Shown one piece after another: positions 7,503-15,875 of a stretch of 64,000 nucleotides of DNA (position 1 is its first letter; each line of letters begins with the position of its first letter). The stretch comes from Bacillota bacterium (GTDB taxonomy: Bacteria > Bacillota > SHA-98 > Ch115). Position numbers and translations under genes: made by a program. Under the pieces are notes generated by a model, which was not told the origin of the DNA, did not search any database, and saw only the letters and a list, made by a program, of their open reading frames with translations. Where the stretch lies: positions 62,001 to 126,000 of the forward strand of contig JABLXA010000002.1 of assembly GCA_013178415.1 (NCBI GenBank). The letters are read 5' to 3'.

Positions 7503-8343
7503 CTTGCATACTCTCGCCTTCATCGACCAAGATCACCATGATCTCGCCGAAATGACGGTCCTGCTGGGCCCGGACAGCCCCGATACGTATGAGCTCAAGC
7601 AAGGCGATGAAAGCGGCAATGATGGCAGACCTAGTCCGGGGGCCGGTGAATAGCTCGCGGAAACTCATCCTCCGCCTGTCTTTGAACTTATCCCTTATCT
7701 CCTGCATTCGCTCCTCGATGGATAGCTCCTCTGTCGGGACAGGAACGTCATCTTCATCTATCTCTCTAAGGAGACCTTCGAGGGCTGATATGAGGTCTTC
7801 AAGTGTCACCCGCTCAGAAGAAGAGTCATCCTGTCTGAATGCCACCTGTTTGGCTACCAGGGCATCATCAACTGGGCGCCCCTTTACCCTGCGCCAAATC
7901 TCTTCCCGCCTCTTGAGCGCCTCTGCCGCCCTGCGAAATTGTTCATATTCCTCCAGGCGCTGGCGTAAAGTGGGTATGGTATCCTCGAGGCTGCCTCGAT
8001 CCTCTTCATCTCCCTCTTCCAAAGCCGCGGCATTCCCCTCCGCGGGCTGGTCATCTGGGAATAGCCTTCTTGCTTTCTCGCGCACCAGCATGGCAAGCGC
8101 CAGCGCCTGGTCAGCCGTCTCATCCAGATCCAGGAGATCAGGATCCTGGCTGCTCACGATTCTATGGAATTCAGAAGCCAATTTCCCCACCTGAAAAGAT
8201 GAAAGATCCATTTTCCCCTGCGAGAGAATCCGCAGAAAATCCCTGGGACTTCCTTCAAAGGAGCCTATCTTGACAACAAAGAGATTCTCCTGATCTCTGC
8301 CGGGTAGATGGTCCCTATTTTTTTGAGCCCTTCCGGTCACCAT
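7486..8343 (-). CDS. scpA: Segregation and condensation protein A (kleisin)
   Basis: A 285-residue kleisin that bridges the SMC heads. It begins with VVKIGSFEGSPRDFLRIL, a diverged form of the family FEGPLDLLL motif, followed by LASEFHRIV and an acidic, charged centre (EGDEEDRGSLED). The C-terminal winged helix is SFRELFTGPRTRSAIIAAFI ... LIRIGAVRAQQD. The ATG at 8343 follows GGAGG and overlaps the M50 protease gene by 7 bp; scpB overlaps its end, as is usual for scpAB. Confidence 0.92.
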   Translation of the reverse strand: MVTGRAQKNRDHLPGRDQENLFVVKIGSFEGSPRDFLRILSQGKMDLSSFQVGKLASEFHRIVSSQDPDLLDLDETADQALALAMLVREKARRLFPDDQPAEGNAAALEEGDEEDRGSLEDTIPTLRQRLEEYEQFRRAAEALKRREEIWRRVKGRPVDDALVAKQVAFRQDDSSSERVTLEDLISALEGLLREIDEDDVPVPTEELSIEERMQEIRDKFKDRRRMSFRELFTGPRTRSAIIAAFIALLELIRIGAVRAQQDRHFGEIMVILVDEGESMQDALPK

Positions 8344-8930
8344 CCAAGCACGATCCTCCGCAAGAGGGCCCAAATGGGGATGATGAAATAGGATGTAGCC
8401 CCTGTGATGATGAGAAAGAGCAATATGAAGGGTCCATATGCTTCAAGCTGGTAGTAAAGATATGCATTCTTGCCCCTTAATAGCCCTGCCAAGACACGCG
8501 ACCCATCCAGAGGCGGGATTGGTATCAGGTTGAAAGCGGCCAGCCCCAGGTTGATGTACACGCTGATTTCCAACACAAATCTGATTCCATATGAAAGTGG
8601 CACTCCGAACCGCAGTGGGAGACCAAACAAAAAGGCCATTGTGACGTTCGCAAGGGGACCTGCGATTCCCACGGCCATGATTCCTCGTCGCCAGTCTTTG
8701 AAATAAGCTGGATTGATTGGTACGGGTTTTGCCCATCCAAACCTCTGGGTGATGATCAACATGAGTGTCCCCAGAAGATCGAGGTGCGCCAGAGGGTTCA
8801 ATGTAAGCCTGCCAGCGAGGCGCGGGGTTGGATCCCCGAGGGAGTTGGCAACGGCTCCGTGTGCATATTCATGTACAGTAAGAGCCAGGAGAATTATTGG
8901 CAGGGTTACAAGTGTCATCATCAAGTTCAA
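8337..8930 (-). CDS. Site-2 protease family protein (M50B, YwhC-like)
   Basis: A 197-residue integral membrane metalloprotease. The zinc ligands are in HEYAHG (about residues 20-25) and the third ligand in IPIPPLDGSRVL (about 141); several hydrophobic helices fill the rest. It lacks the PDZ domain seen in RseP at 40353-41399. Short M50B proteins beside scpAB are frequent in Firmicutes; the substrate is unknown. The start is probably the TTG at 8930, 10 nt after GGGGGA; ATG codons follow three codons later. Confidence 0.88.
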   Translation of the reverse strand: MNLMMTLVTLPIILLALTVHEYAHGAVANSLGDPTPRLAGRLTLNPLAHLDLLGTLMLIITQRFGWAKPVPINPAYFKDWRRGIMAVGIAGPLANVTMAFLFGLPLRFGVPLSYGIRFVLEISVYINLGLAAFNLIPIPPLDGSRVLAGLLRGKNAYLYYQLEAYGPFILLFLIITGATSYFIIPIWALLRRIVLGW

Positions 8931-8969
8931 TGTACGAAAATCCCCCTTATGCCGCCTATTGCGTCACTC

Positions 8970-10310
8970 TCAGAGCCCTGCGACACTCTGGCGTTCCTGC
9001 CTCATTGCGTCGGGGATCCGGTCCTTAGCGATTAGATCCTCATATGTTTCCCTCTCAACCACGCAGGTTGAGATGCCGTTTGACACGAAGACGCATGCCG
9101 GCCTCGGCAGCCTGTTATAATTACTCGCCATGGAATAAGTATATGCGCCGGTGGTCATAACGGCCAGAATATCTCCGGGTTCCACAGGGGGGAGCTTGAT
9201 ATCCCAGATCAGCATGTCGCCGGATTCACAACTCTTGCCGGCAACGGATACAATCTCAGTAGGAGGAAGGTTTGCCTTGCCTGCAATAATGGCGGCGTAT
9301 TTAGCTCCATAGAGAGCCACTCTGGGATTATCTGCCATACCACCATCTACCGCCACATATTTGCGTACATGAGGAATGGTCTTCACGGCTCCAACAGTAT
9401 AAAGGGTGATACCAGCTTCACCAACGATATAACGACCAGGTTCAAAAAGAAGCTTGGGCACCGGGATCCCATAATCATTGGCCTTCGCCTTCACGGTCTG
9501 AGCCACCCTTGAGAAGAGCTCCTTCAAATCAGGTCTTGTATCCTCTGGCACGTAACGGACACCCACTCCGCCTCCCAGATCCAGCTCCTCTGGCACAAAT
9601 CCCGTTTCTTTGTATGCTTCGCCGATGAAATCCATCATCGTCTCGCAACTCGCGACATATGGATCAATCTCGAGGATTTGGGAGCCAATATGTGAATGGA
9701 AACCGTGGACCTCGATATTGTCCATGGAAAGAGCCTCCTTCAGGACCTCCATGGCCTGACCGTTAGCGATGACAATACCGAATTTAGAGTCAATTTGCCC
9801 TGTGCGAATATAATCATGAGTGTGGGCCTCCACCCCGGGAGTAAGACGAAGTATTATATCTGCCTTGACGCCATATCCGCCAGCGAGCTCATTCAAAAGG
9901 TGAAGCTCATAGGGGCTGTCCACCATGAAACGCTTGATCCTGGACTCGAGTCCGAGCCGGATCTCATCCATTGATTTATTGTTTCCATGAAAATAGATCC
10001 TATCAGGCGGAAATCCAGCCGCAAGCGCAGTATAGAGTTCGCCGCCACTTGAGACGTCCAGCGACAACCCCTCTTCGTCCACAAGGCGGCACATGGCAAG
10101 AGCGCAAAACGCCTTACTGGCATAAAGGACTTCGCTACGCGGATATACGTCGCGAAGGCCGTTCTTAAACTCCCGGCACGCTTTCCTGATGGCCATTTCA
10201 TCCATGACATAAAGGGGAGTTCCGTAGGTCCGGGCAAGCTCTACTGTATCACAACCTCCAAAGACAAGATGACCACTGGCGTTTATATGCATTGAGTTTT
10301 TGTAGTTCAC
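8970..10310 (-). CDS. lysA: Diaminopimelate decarboxylase
   Basis: A 446-residue PLP enzyme that converts meso-diaminopimelate to lysine. Motifs in order: the PLP lysine in YASKAFCALA, HGNNKS, the phosphate-binding GGGVGVRYVPED, FEPGRYIVGEAG and the active-site CESGD. Length and motif order fit the family throughout. The GTG at 10310 has GAGAGGAG 7 nt upstream. It has its own promoter overlapping the stop codon of the upstream activase gene and is followed closely by the M50 gene and scpAB. Confidence 0.96.
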   Translation of the reverse strand: MNYKNSMHINASGHLVFGGCDTVELARTYGTPLYVMDEMAIRKACREFKNGLRDVYPRSEVLYASKAFCALAMCRLVDEEGLSLDVSSGGELYTALAAGFPPDRIYFHGNNKSMDEIRLGLESRIKRFMVDSPYELHLLNELAGGYGVKADIILRLTPGVEAHTHDYIRTGQIDSKFGIVIANGQAMEVLKEALSMDNIEVHGFHSHIGSQILEIDPYVASCETMMDFIGEAYKETGFVPEELDLGGGVGVRYVPEDTRPDLKELFSRVAQTVKAKANDYGIPVPKLLFEPGRYIVGEAGITLYTVGAVKTIPHVRKYVAVDGGMADNPRVALYGAKYAAIIAGKANLPPTEIVSVAGKSCESGDMLIWDIKLPPVEPGDILAVMTTGAYTYSMASNYNRLPRPACVFVSNGISTCVVERETYEDLIAKDRIPDAMRQERQSVAGL

Positions 10311-10354
10311 AGGAAGGCTCCTCTCCCGAGAAAATCTGCTGCAACCTTTCCCTA

Positions 10355-10384
10355 ATCATAGCATTTGGCGAAATGATCCGTCAA
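10355..10384 (-). promoter_or_regulatory. Sigma-A promoter for lysA
   Basis: On the minus strand TTGACG (10379-10384), an 18-bp spacer and TATGAT (10355-10360). The -35 box overlaps the stop codon of the upstream activase gene. Confidence 0.6.
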
Positions 10385-11340
10385 GGAAGCTGTGATGACC
10401 ATCTGCCGCACCTATCACCCCATCTAGCTAGCGTGTCCCCCTGTAGACTTAGATTGATGACCTCACAGCGGTTTGGGCAACCTTTGCATTCAAAGGTACT
10501 TACGGCATACTCATTGTCTTTTACCTCAAAACCCCTAAAGCGCGTAGGCCTGGGGTTTCTCGCAACCTCCTCCTTCGCCAGGATGGCTGCACCAATTGCG
10601 CCCATGACGGCATGGTGCTTGGGCACTATTACCGGGAAGCCTAATGCCTTTTCGAAGGCTCGTGTCATGCCTGCATTAGCTGCAACTCCTCCCTGAAAAA
10701 CCACAGGCGGCAATATCTCTTTGCCCTTGCCGACATTGTTGAGGTAATTGCGGACTAGTGCCTCACAAAGGCCGGCGATTATATCCTCGATCCGGTGTCC
10801 GGTTTGCTGCTTGTGTATCATGTCAGACTCTGCGAATACAGCGCAGCGCCCTGCGATCCGCACCGGGACATTGGCCTTCAGGGCAAGCCCCCCGAACTCC
10901 TCGATGGGAATGCCCAGCCTGGTTGCCTGGTGATCGAGGAATGAGCCAGTCCCGGCGGCGCAGACCGTATTCATGGCGAAATCAACCACGACACCATGCC
11001 TGAGGATTATAATCTTTGAATCCTGTCCGCCGATCTCTATCACTGTCTGGACATCCGGTATCTCTCGGGCCGAAGCCACCGCGTGGGCCGTTATCTCGTT
11101 CTTTACGCAATCTGCCCCTACGACGACAGAAGCCAGGACCCTCCCGCTCCCAGTGGTTCCCACACCAAGGACCTTCATATCAGGATATAGCGCTGCGACT
11201 TCGGAAAGTCCCTGCTGGATCATCTTTATGGGCTGTCCCTGAGTCCTGAGATATATTGAATGAATTACATTGTCAGACTCGTCCATTACTATGATATTAG
11301 TGCTTACCGAACCAACATCTATACCAAGGTAGCCACGCAT
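10381..11340 (-). CDS. Acyl-CoA dehydratase activase (BadF/BadG/HgdC ATPase family)
   Basis: A 319-residue ASKHA-fold ATPase. The phosphate-1 loop is GIDVGSVSTNIIV; ADP-binding motifs are EIGGQDSKII and FQGGVAANAGM. The two cysteines that hold the bridging [4Fe-4S] cluster in HgdC-type activators are present (NTVCAAGTGSF, GRCAVFAESD). A C-terminal extension carries CKGCPNRCEV, a cysteine knuckle also found in the long fused activase-DUF2229 proteins. Known relatives use ATP to inject a low-potential electron into 2-hydroxyacyl-CoA dehydratases; none is encoded nearby, so the partner is unknown. The gene overlaps its upstream neighbour by 22 bp. Confidence 0.87.
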   Translation of the reverse strand: MRGYLGIDVGSVSTNIIVMDESDNVIHSIYLRTQGQPIKMIQQGLSEVAALYPDMKVLGVGTTGSGRVLASVVVGADCVKNEITAHAVASAREIPDVQTVIEIGGQDSKIIILRHGVVVDFAMNTVCAAGTGSFLDHQATRLGIPIEEFGGLALKANVPVRIAGRCAVFAESDMIHKQQTGHRIEDIIAGLCEALVRNYLNNVGKGKEILPPVVFQGGVAANAGMTRAFEKALGFPVIVPKHHAVMGAIGAAILAKEEVARNPRPTRFRGFEVKDNEYAVSTFECKGCPNRCEVINLSLQGDTLARWGDRCGRWSSQLP

Positions 11341-12434
11341 TCCCTGAGTTCCCCCATATTCCCTCTCCGTTGCCTCATGAGATCCACGAAAGCTTCTAGT
11401 CGGGTAATTACTCCCACATCAGAGGAGTGCTCGTCAAACACCAGAGTCAAAACCGGGATATTCAGATCCCGCGACACCCTTGGAAGAATGCTCTCGGCCA
11501 CGATCTCAGGCATGCATGTGAGCGGAAGCACTTGAATGACTCCGTCAAACCCCCTTCTTGCATAATCCACGGTATGCGCCACTGTCTCAAGTCCATGGCC
11601 GCCCACGAAGTGCCCGAGATACGGTTTTGCAAGATCCTCGATCCTGTTATGTCTGCGCAGCCTGAAAATATCTCCGATTACATGCCTCTTTATCCAATCT
11701 CCCAGGTATATTGAACGCTCAACCTCACATCCGAGTTCCCCGAGCCTGGTTTCGACATTCAGGTTTGCAAATGGCTCAAGGAGGACATATATCTCTCCCA
11801 CCAACCCGACCTTGAGGGGTGGAGGTCCTTCTGCCTTCGGCAGCGAGCGAAGAATGGCGAGGCCCTCCCTAAGGGCCGACCTGGTCGCCTCAATAGTCTC
11901 GGCTCCATCGATCTTTGACAATATCTCGTTCACGGCTTTTGTGGTTTGCTTCTTTATTGCCTCGAGGGGACGCACCTTCACTGCCAATTTCTCGACCTGG
12001 TCTATCGCGGCGATTTTCTCCCAGCAGAGGCGAAGGGCGTATATCACATCCCTCACCCTGGCCGGCCCCACAAGCCGGCCAAGCTGCTTTAGGACAGGTC
12101 TTATCCTGCCCTGGGGAGGGTCAATTATAATCATCTCAAAATCGTACCCCAGGTCCTTGAGGATCTCACGCTCGACCTCGCCGTAAAATCCGAATCGGCA
12201 TGGCCCCACGCCCCCAGCCATGACGATGGTGTCAGCTCCCTGTTCCATGGCTTCGATGTAGTTCCCCACATTGACTTTGAGAGGGAGACACGCAAATTCC
12301 GGCGAATACTTTGATCCCAAAGAAAGGGTGCGCTGGCTCGATGGGGGAGGCACTATCACCTCGATTCCCAGGTGGCGGAAAAGAGCCGATATCGGTATAT
12401 AAATGCTCCCCATGTGAGGAAATGTCAATTTCAC
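11319..12434 (-). CDS. Acyl-CoA dehydratase activase-related protein, DUF2229/CoA activase-like (second)
   Basis: A 371-residue cytoplasmic protein of the group often annotated CoA protein activase (COG3580/3581-like). Conserved cysteines are in SPEFACLPLK, GPCRFG and LPLTCMPEIV, and the family signature VFDEHSSDVGVITRLEAFVD lies near the C-terminus. The gene starts in an ATGA overlap with the upstream paralogue and overlaps the activase at its end, so the three genes form one tight unit. In other Firmicutes these regions occur within one very long protein. The biochemical role is not known. Confidence 0.8.
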   Translation of the reverse strand: MKLTFPHMGSIYIPISALFRHLGIEVIVPPPSSQRTLSLGSKYSPEFACLPLKVNVGNYIEAMEQGADTIVMAGGVGPCRFGFYGEVEREILKDLGYDFEMIIIDPPQGRIRPVLKQLGRLVGPARVRDVIYALRLCWEKIAAIDQVEKLAVKVRPLEAIKKQTTKAVNEILSKIDGAETIEATRSALREGLAILRSLPKAEGPPPLKVGLVGEIYVLLEPFANLNVETRLGELGCEVERSIYLGDWIKRHVIGDIFRLRRHNRIEDLAKPYLGHFVGGHGLETVAHTVDYARRGFDGVIQVLPLTCMPEIVAESILPRVSRDLNIPVLTLVFDEHSSDVGVITRLEAFVDLMRQRRGNMGELRECVATLV

Positions 12435-13474
12435 GCCGATTTCCTCCTGTTTATCATATCCAGAAACGCCTCAAGCCTGGTGACAACCCCCGCCTCACCG
12501 GAATGTTCGTCCAACGTTATTTTCGTGAGAGGAATCTTCGAGCTCCGCTTCGCTTCCATCTCGATGATCTCTCCCACTACCGAATCCAATCCGCAGCCGA
12601 AGGCGCTTATATGGATGCAGCCATCCACTCTTCCAGAATGAAGAAAGTGGAAGGCAGCGCCCACCAACCTTCTGCCCATTGTCCAGAAAAGCCATCTTGG
12701 CAAAGATTTGAGCTCATCCTCGATTATCTCCCACGGTATCATATCACTGGTAATGACCTTGCATCCGGCATTGCTGAGCCGCGGGAGAATCGCCATATTG
12801 GTGTAGTCATCATAGAGAAGGTATGGATGCCCTATGACCCCGATGGTGACCCGGGCTTCCTTTTTTTTCCTTTCCTGAGCCATCGCGGCTATTTCCGCGA
12901 GATCCGAGGGAATCGATGAATCCAAATCCGACCTAGGCCCCAGAAGCATCGACGCGATTTCATCAGGGAAATACCCCTTGAAAAACAATGCCTCGGAGTC
13001 AAGCTGGACCTTATTGGCCATTTCATATGCACGTCTCACCACATGTTGATTTGACGAAAATAGTAGACCTATATTCATCATCTCGCGGAAGACCTTTTTC
13101 GTCCTGTTGCCACGGCTGAGATCTATACAGGGCGAGAGGATGGCGGGAGCGTCAGGAGGCGTCACTGCCCTTATCATATCTGGAAGTCCCATGAATTTCG
13201 GACAAATAAATGCCCTGCTTTCGACCCCGACCAATCTTGGGATGAAGATATAGTCAGATGTATCCAAAAGCGAGGCTGCATGTCCAAAAAACAATTTCAC
13301 AGGCATACATGCTTCATCCACAGCCAGCTGGACCCCTGTATCGACTATCTTGCGACTGGTATGCGGAGATAGCGCGACCTTACATCCTAATTCAGTAAAG
13401 AATGTGGCCCATGCCGGGTAGTAGTAGTAGCAGAGCAGTGCGCGTGGAATACCAACAAGCTTCGACGAATTCAC
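12431..13474 (-). CDS. Acyl-CoA dehydratase activase-related protein, DUF2229 (first)
   Basis: A 347-residue protein that opens with the DUF2229 signature VGIPRALLCYYYYPAWATFF, then has cysteines in DEACMPVKLF, FICPKF, LSPCIDLS and ISAFGCGLDS, and ends with LDEHSGEAGVVTRLEAF. The C-terminal motif is shared with its downstream partner, pointing to an old duplication or paired folds. The cysteines suggest an iron-sulfur or metal site (inference). The GTG start at 13474 has TGGAGG upstream. It is the first gene of the three-gene module and follows spoVAE after 69 bp without a clear terminator. Confidence 0.8.
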   Translation of the reverse strand: MNSSKLVGIPRALLCYYYYPAWATFFTELGCKVALSPHTSRKIVDTGVQLAVDEACMPVKLFFGHAASLLDTSDYIFIPRLVGVESRAFICPKFMGLPDMIRAVTPPDAPAILSPCIDLSRGNRTKKVFREMMNIGLLFSSNQHVVRRAYEMANKVQLDSEALFFKGYFPDEIASMLLGPRSDLDSSIPSDLAEIAAMAQERKKKEARVTIGVIGHPYLLYDDYTNMAILPRLSNAGCKVITSDMIPWEIIEDELKSLPRWLFWTMGRRLVGAAFHFLHSGRVDGCIHISAFGCGLDSVVGEIIEMEAKRSSKIPLTKITLDEHSGEAGVVTRLEAFLDMINRRKSA

Positions 13475-13543
13475 GTAAAATCCTCCATCCCATGGACAAA
13501 ATCCCCTCTTCGGATCCCCAATTCACATCCTCTCCCCGTGACA

Positions 13544-13894
13544 CTATACTCGCGGCGTGAAGATGAGGGCTATGATGGTGCCGAAGAATACAGCCGCGGC
13601 CAGGCCGAGCCCGGTGAATTCAAAGACCCCCGTGAGCAGTCCGACCCAGCCCAGCCTCTGAGACTCTAAAATCACGCCTCTTACCAGAGATGCCCCGAAG
13701 CCAGATACCGGCACGAGAGCCCCGGCTCCTGCCAGCCTCACCAAAGGCTCGTATAATCCGAACCCTCCGAGAATTGCCCCTGCCACGGTGAAGATAACCA
13801 ACATATGTCCCGGGGTAAGGGAGGTGTTGTCCAGGATGAGTTGTCCCAGGCCGCATATCAGGCCGCCAATGAGAAATGCCAAAATATATGTCAT
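13544..13894 (-). CDS. spoVAE: Stage V sporulation protein AE (SpoVAEb type)
   Basis: A 116-residue integral membrane protein with about four hydrophobic helices (YILAFLIGGLICGLGQLIL near the start). The SpoVAE family motif PVSGFGASLVRG is present in the middle. SpoVA proteins form the channel for Ca2+-dipicolinate movement into the forespore and out on germination. It is homologous in layout to SpoVAC just upstream. The ribosome site is GAGGGGGT. Confidence 0.93.
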   Translation of the reverse strand: MTYILAFLIGGLICGLGQLILDNTSLTPGHMLVIFTVAGAILGGFGLYEPLVRLAGAGALVPVSGFGASLVRGVILESQRLGWVGLLTGVFEFTGLGLAAAVFFGTIIALIFTPRV

Positions 13895-13943
13895 ATATCG
13901 CTACCCCCTCAAAAATGCTCCGGAAGGATATCCAAGATCGATA

Positions 13944-14954
13944 TCATGGCCGTTCGATTACGATGGCATGCGCTATAGTAGGGATTGTCTCTCCTTGCTG
14001 ATAAGATAAAGGGCTCATGAGCGCGCCCGTGGCGACGAGAAGGACCTTTTTCAATAGCCCCCTTATCATGCTCTTATAAATGTGACCGAGGGTGACCACG
14101 CCGGAACAAGCACAACCACTGCCTCCTGCGCCCACATTTTCATTGGGCGCGTATATCATAAGTCCGCAGTCATTGTAGTTAGACGCAAGGGCGATTCCTT
14201 TATCCTTCAGAACCTCGCCCAGCATTACTCTTCCTACCCGGCCAAGATCCCCTGTAAGCACCAGGTCATAGTCCTCCATCCTGGTGTTTGTATCAGAAAA
14301 ATGCCAAAATAGCGTGTCAGCCGCTGCCGGCGCCATGGCTGATCCCATGTCATTTGGGTCCTTGACGCCAAGATCGAGGACCCTGCCGACTGTACTGCAA
14401 GTTACCCTGGGGCCTGTCCCCTGGGCCTTTATCACGGCGGCTGCAGCCCCGGTGACTGTGTACTGGGAAGTGGTCTTTCTCTTGATGTTCAGCTCGATTG
14501 GATAACGGTACTGCCTTTCTGCGGTCTGGTAGTGACTGGATGCCGCGGCAAGGACAGTGTCAGCGAACCCCCCATCTACGATCATTGCTGCAATTGTTAG
14601 AGCTTCTGAGATGGTGGAGCAGGCGCCATACAGGCCCAGATAAGGGATGGATAGCTGGCGAGCCGCGAAGCTTGCTGATATTATCTGATTCAAGAGATCG
14701 CCAGCAAGCATGTAATGAACATCCTCCGGTTTGAGCTGGGCTGTTTGGAGCGCAATATTACACGCCTCCTCCAACATCTTGGACTCGGCCTTTTCAGCCG
14801 TGCTCTGCCCCATATAAAGATCCGGCAGAACCGCGTCAAAATCAGGAGCAAGCGGCCCTCTTCCTTCTACAGGGCCGACTATTGTGCCAGTCGCTATTAT
14901 GACGGGCGGATTCGAATACTTGATGGTTCTTTGTCCCAACCGCTTTACTGCCAA
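13944..14954 (-). CDS. spoVAD: Stage V sporulation protein AD
   Basis: A 336-residue thiolase-fold protein of the SpoVAD family, the cytoplasm-facing dipicolinate-binding part of the SpoVA channel. Visible segments: PPVIIATGTIVGPVEGRGPL at the N-terminus, LYMGQSTAEKAESKMLEEA, YGACSTISEAL (the position of the thiolase nucleophile), ASSHYQTAERQYRYPIE and CGLMIY followed by GGSGCACSGVV. I chose the TTG at 14954, 10 nt after GGAGGAG; upstream in-frame codons read through a hairpin-rich spacer. It is followed by spoVAE after 49 bp. Confidence 0.93.
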   Translation of the reverse strand: MAVKRLGQRTIKYSNPPVIIATGTIVGPVEGRGPLAPDFDAVLPDLYMGQSTAEKAESKMLEEACNIALQTAQLKPEDVHYMLAGDLLNQIISASFAARQLSIPYLGLYGACSTISEALTIAAMIVDGGFADTVLAAASSHYQTAERQYRYPIELNIKRKTTSQYTVTGAAAAVIKAQGTGPRVTCSTVGRVLDLGVKDPNDMGSAMAPAAADTLFWHFSDTNTRMEDYDLVLTGDLGRVGRVMLGEVLKDKGIALASNYNDCGLMIYAPNENVGAGGSGCACSGVVTLGHIYKSMIRGLLKKVLLVATGALMSPLSYQQGETIPTIAHAIVIERP

Positions 14955-14971
14955 TGAATCCCATCTCCTCC

Positions 14972-15046
14972 GGCGCCAGTTTAATCCAGCCGGCGCCAAT
15001 CTATCCCAATGGATCTAATCCGATGGGCGGCCTCATGTGAGGCCGC
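14972..15046 (-). other. Two RNA hairpins between spoVAC and spoVAD
   Basis: The spacer holds a perfect 20-bp palindrome (GCGGCCTCA/TGAGGCCGC, 15027-15046) right after the spoVAC stop, and a repeated GGCGCC (14972-14977 and 14992-14997) that can pair with its own copy beside the spoVAD ribosome site. Neither is followed by a U-run, so they are more likely mRNA stability or translation elements than terminators. Confidence 0.5.
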
Positions 15047-15049
15047 GTT

Positions 15050-15508
15050 TCAGGTAACCAGCATATGTATCATGCCCACCGCTACCGCAGCCAGGATCCC
15101 GAAGACCAGCACCGGCCCTGCAACGATGAACATCTTGGCCCCCATTCCCAACACATACCCTTCTCTCTTGAAGTCCATGGCTGCCGCGACGATGGTGTTG
15201 GAAAAACCCGTGATAGGAACGGCGGCACCGGCCCCGGAAAATTCCCCCAGTTCATCATAGATACCTATCCCGGTGGCAAGCGCTCCCAGGAAAATCATCA
15301 CAGCCAGCGTGGGGCCGGACGCTTCATCCACAGCAAGCCCTCTGGCCGTGAAGAAGTCGAGAACTGCCTGTCCGATTACACATATGGCCCCGCCTACTAT
15401 GAACGCCACGACGAAATTCTGGAGGGTCGGGGGCCTCGGCTTATGCTTTTTCATGATCTCTTGATATTTTGCTGCCTGCCTGGCACGCTCGGCCTGATCC
15501 AAGGGCAT
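15050..15508 (-). CDS. spoVAC: Stage V sporulation protein AC
   Basis: A 152-residue membrane protein. A charged N-terminus (QAERARQAAKYQEIMKKHKP) is followed by four to five hydrophobic segments with the conserved FIVGGAICVIGQAVLDFF and PITGFSNTIVAAAMDFKREG. SpoVAC acts as the mechanosensitive pore component of the dipicolinate channel in Bacillus. AAGGGAGG precedes the ATG. The cluster carries only spoVAC, spoVAD and spoVAE, the minimal conserved set; spoVAA and spoVAB are not seen. Confidence 0.95.
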   Translation of the reverse strand: MPLDQAERARQAAKYQEIMKKHKPRPPTLQNFVVAFIVGGAICVIGQAVLDFFTARGLAVDEASGPTLAVMIFLGALATGIGIYDELGEFSGAGAAVPITGFSNTIVAAAMDFKREGYVLGMGAKMFIVAGPVLVFGILAAVAVGMIHMLVT

Positions 15509-15558
15509 TCAAGATCCCTCCCTTACCTGGTTGAGGGGATAGCCTAAGAGGGAAGACA

Positions 15559-15765
15559 TCATGTCCCATCCACCTTGAAGGCCACCTGAACATCGGCCTT
15601 GTATTTAGAGATTCGCCCATTTTCTACGCTGGCGGTCATGTTGGTCACTTCAACCCCAGTGATATTTCTCACTGTTTTAGACGCCTCGCTGACCGCATTC
15701 CTTACAGCCTCATCCCAGCTATTCGGAGATTCCCCCAAGAGCTCGATGATCTTTACCACAGCCAT
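15559..15765 (-). CDS. Dodecin family flavin-binding protein
   Basis: A 68-residue protein with the full dodecin pattern: VVKIIELLGESPNSWDEAVR, NAVSEASKTVRNITGVEV, and ISKYKADVQVAFKVD. Known dodecins form hollow dodecamers that store riboflavin, FMN or CoA. The Trp that stacks on flavin is present in SWDEAV. It sits between sigF and spoVAC with a sigma-G-like promoter in front, which suggests forespore expression (inference). The ribosome site is AAAGGGGGT. Confidence 0.93.
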   Translation of the reverse strand: MAVVKIIELLGESPNSWDEAVRNAVSEASKTVRNITGVEVTNMTASVENGRISKYKADVQVAFKVDGT

Positions 15766-15819
15766 ACCGAATACCCCCTTTGCTGACGATATTTCGATTT
15801 GGGTTCTACAGTCAGGCTT

Positions 15820-15849
15820 TAGTATAACAAGCTAAAAGGGGTTTAATTC
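15820..15849 (-). promoter_or_regulatory. Sigma-G-like promoter for dodecin-spoVA
   Basis: On the minus strand GAATT (15845-15849), an 18-bp spacer and TATACTA (15820-15826) match the sigma-G consensus GHATR-N18-CATNHTA at 4/5 and 6/7 positions. The -10 is also a sigma-A-like TATACT but no good sigma-A -35 is present. spoVA is a sigma-G operon in Bacillus, which supports the call. Confidence 0.5.
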
Positions 15850-15851
15850 TA

Positions 15852-15867
15852 GGTCTCTGAGAAGACC
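15852..15867 (-). terminator. Weak hairpin after sigF
   Basis: GGTCT-tctcag-AGACC just past the sigF stop forms a 5-bp stem; the following tract (TAGAATTAAACCCCTTTT) is only partly U-rich. It may partly end the spoIIA operon before the dodecin promoter. Confidence 0.3.
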
Positions 15868-15875
15868 GAAGATGG

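Noticed and set aside
8337-8930. Possible second RseP
   Set aside because: No PDZ domain and only ~197 residues; it belongs to the short M50B group and is not a duplicate of the gene at 40353-41399.
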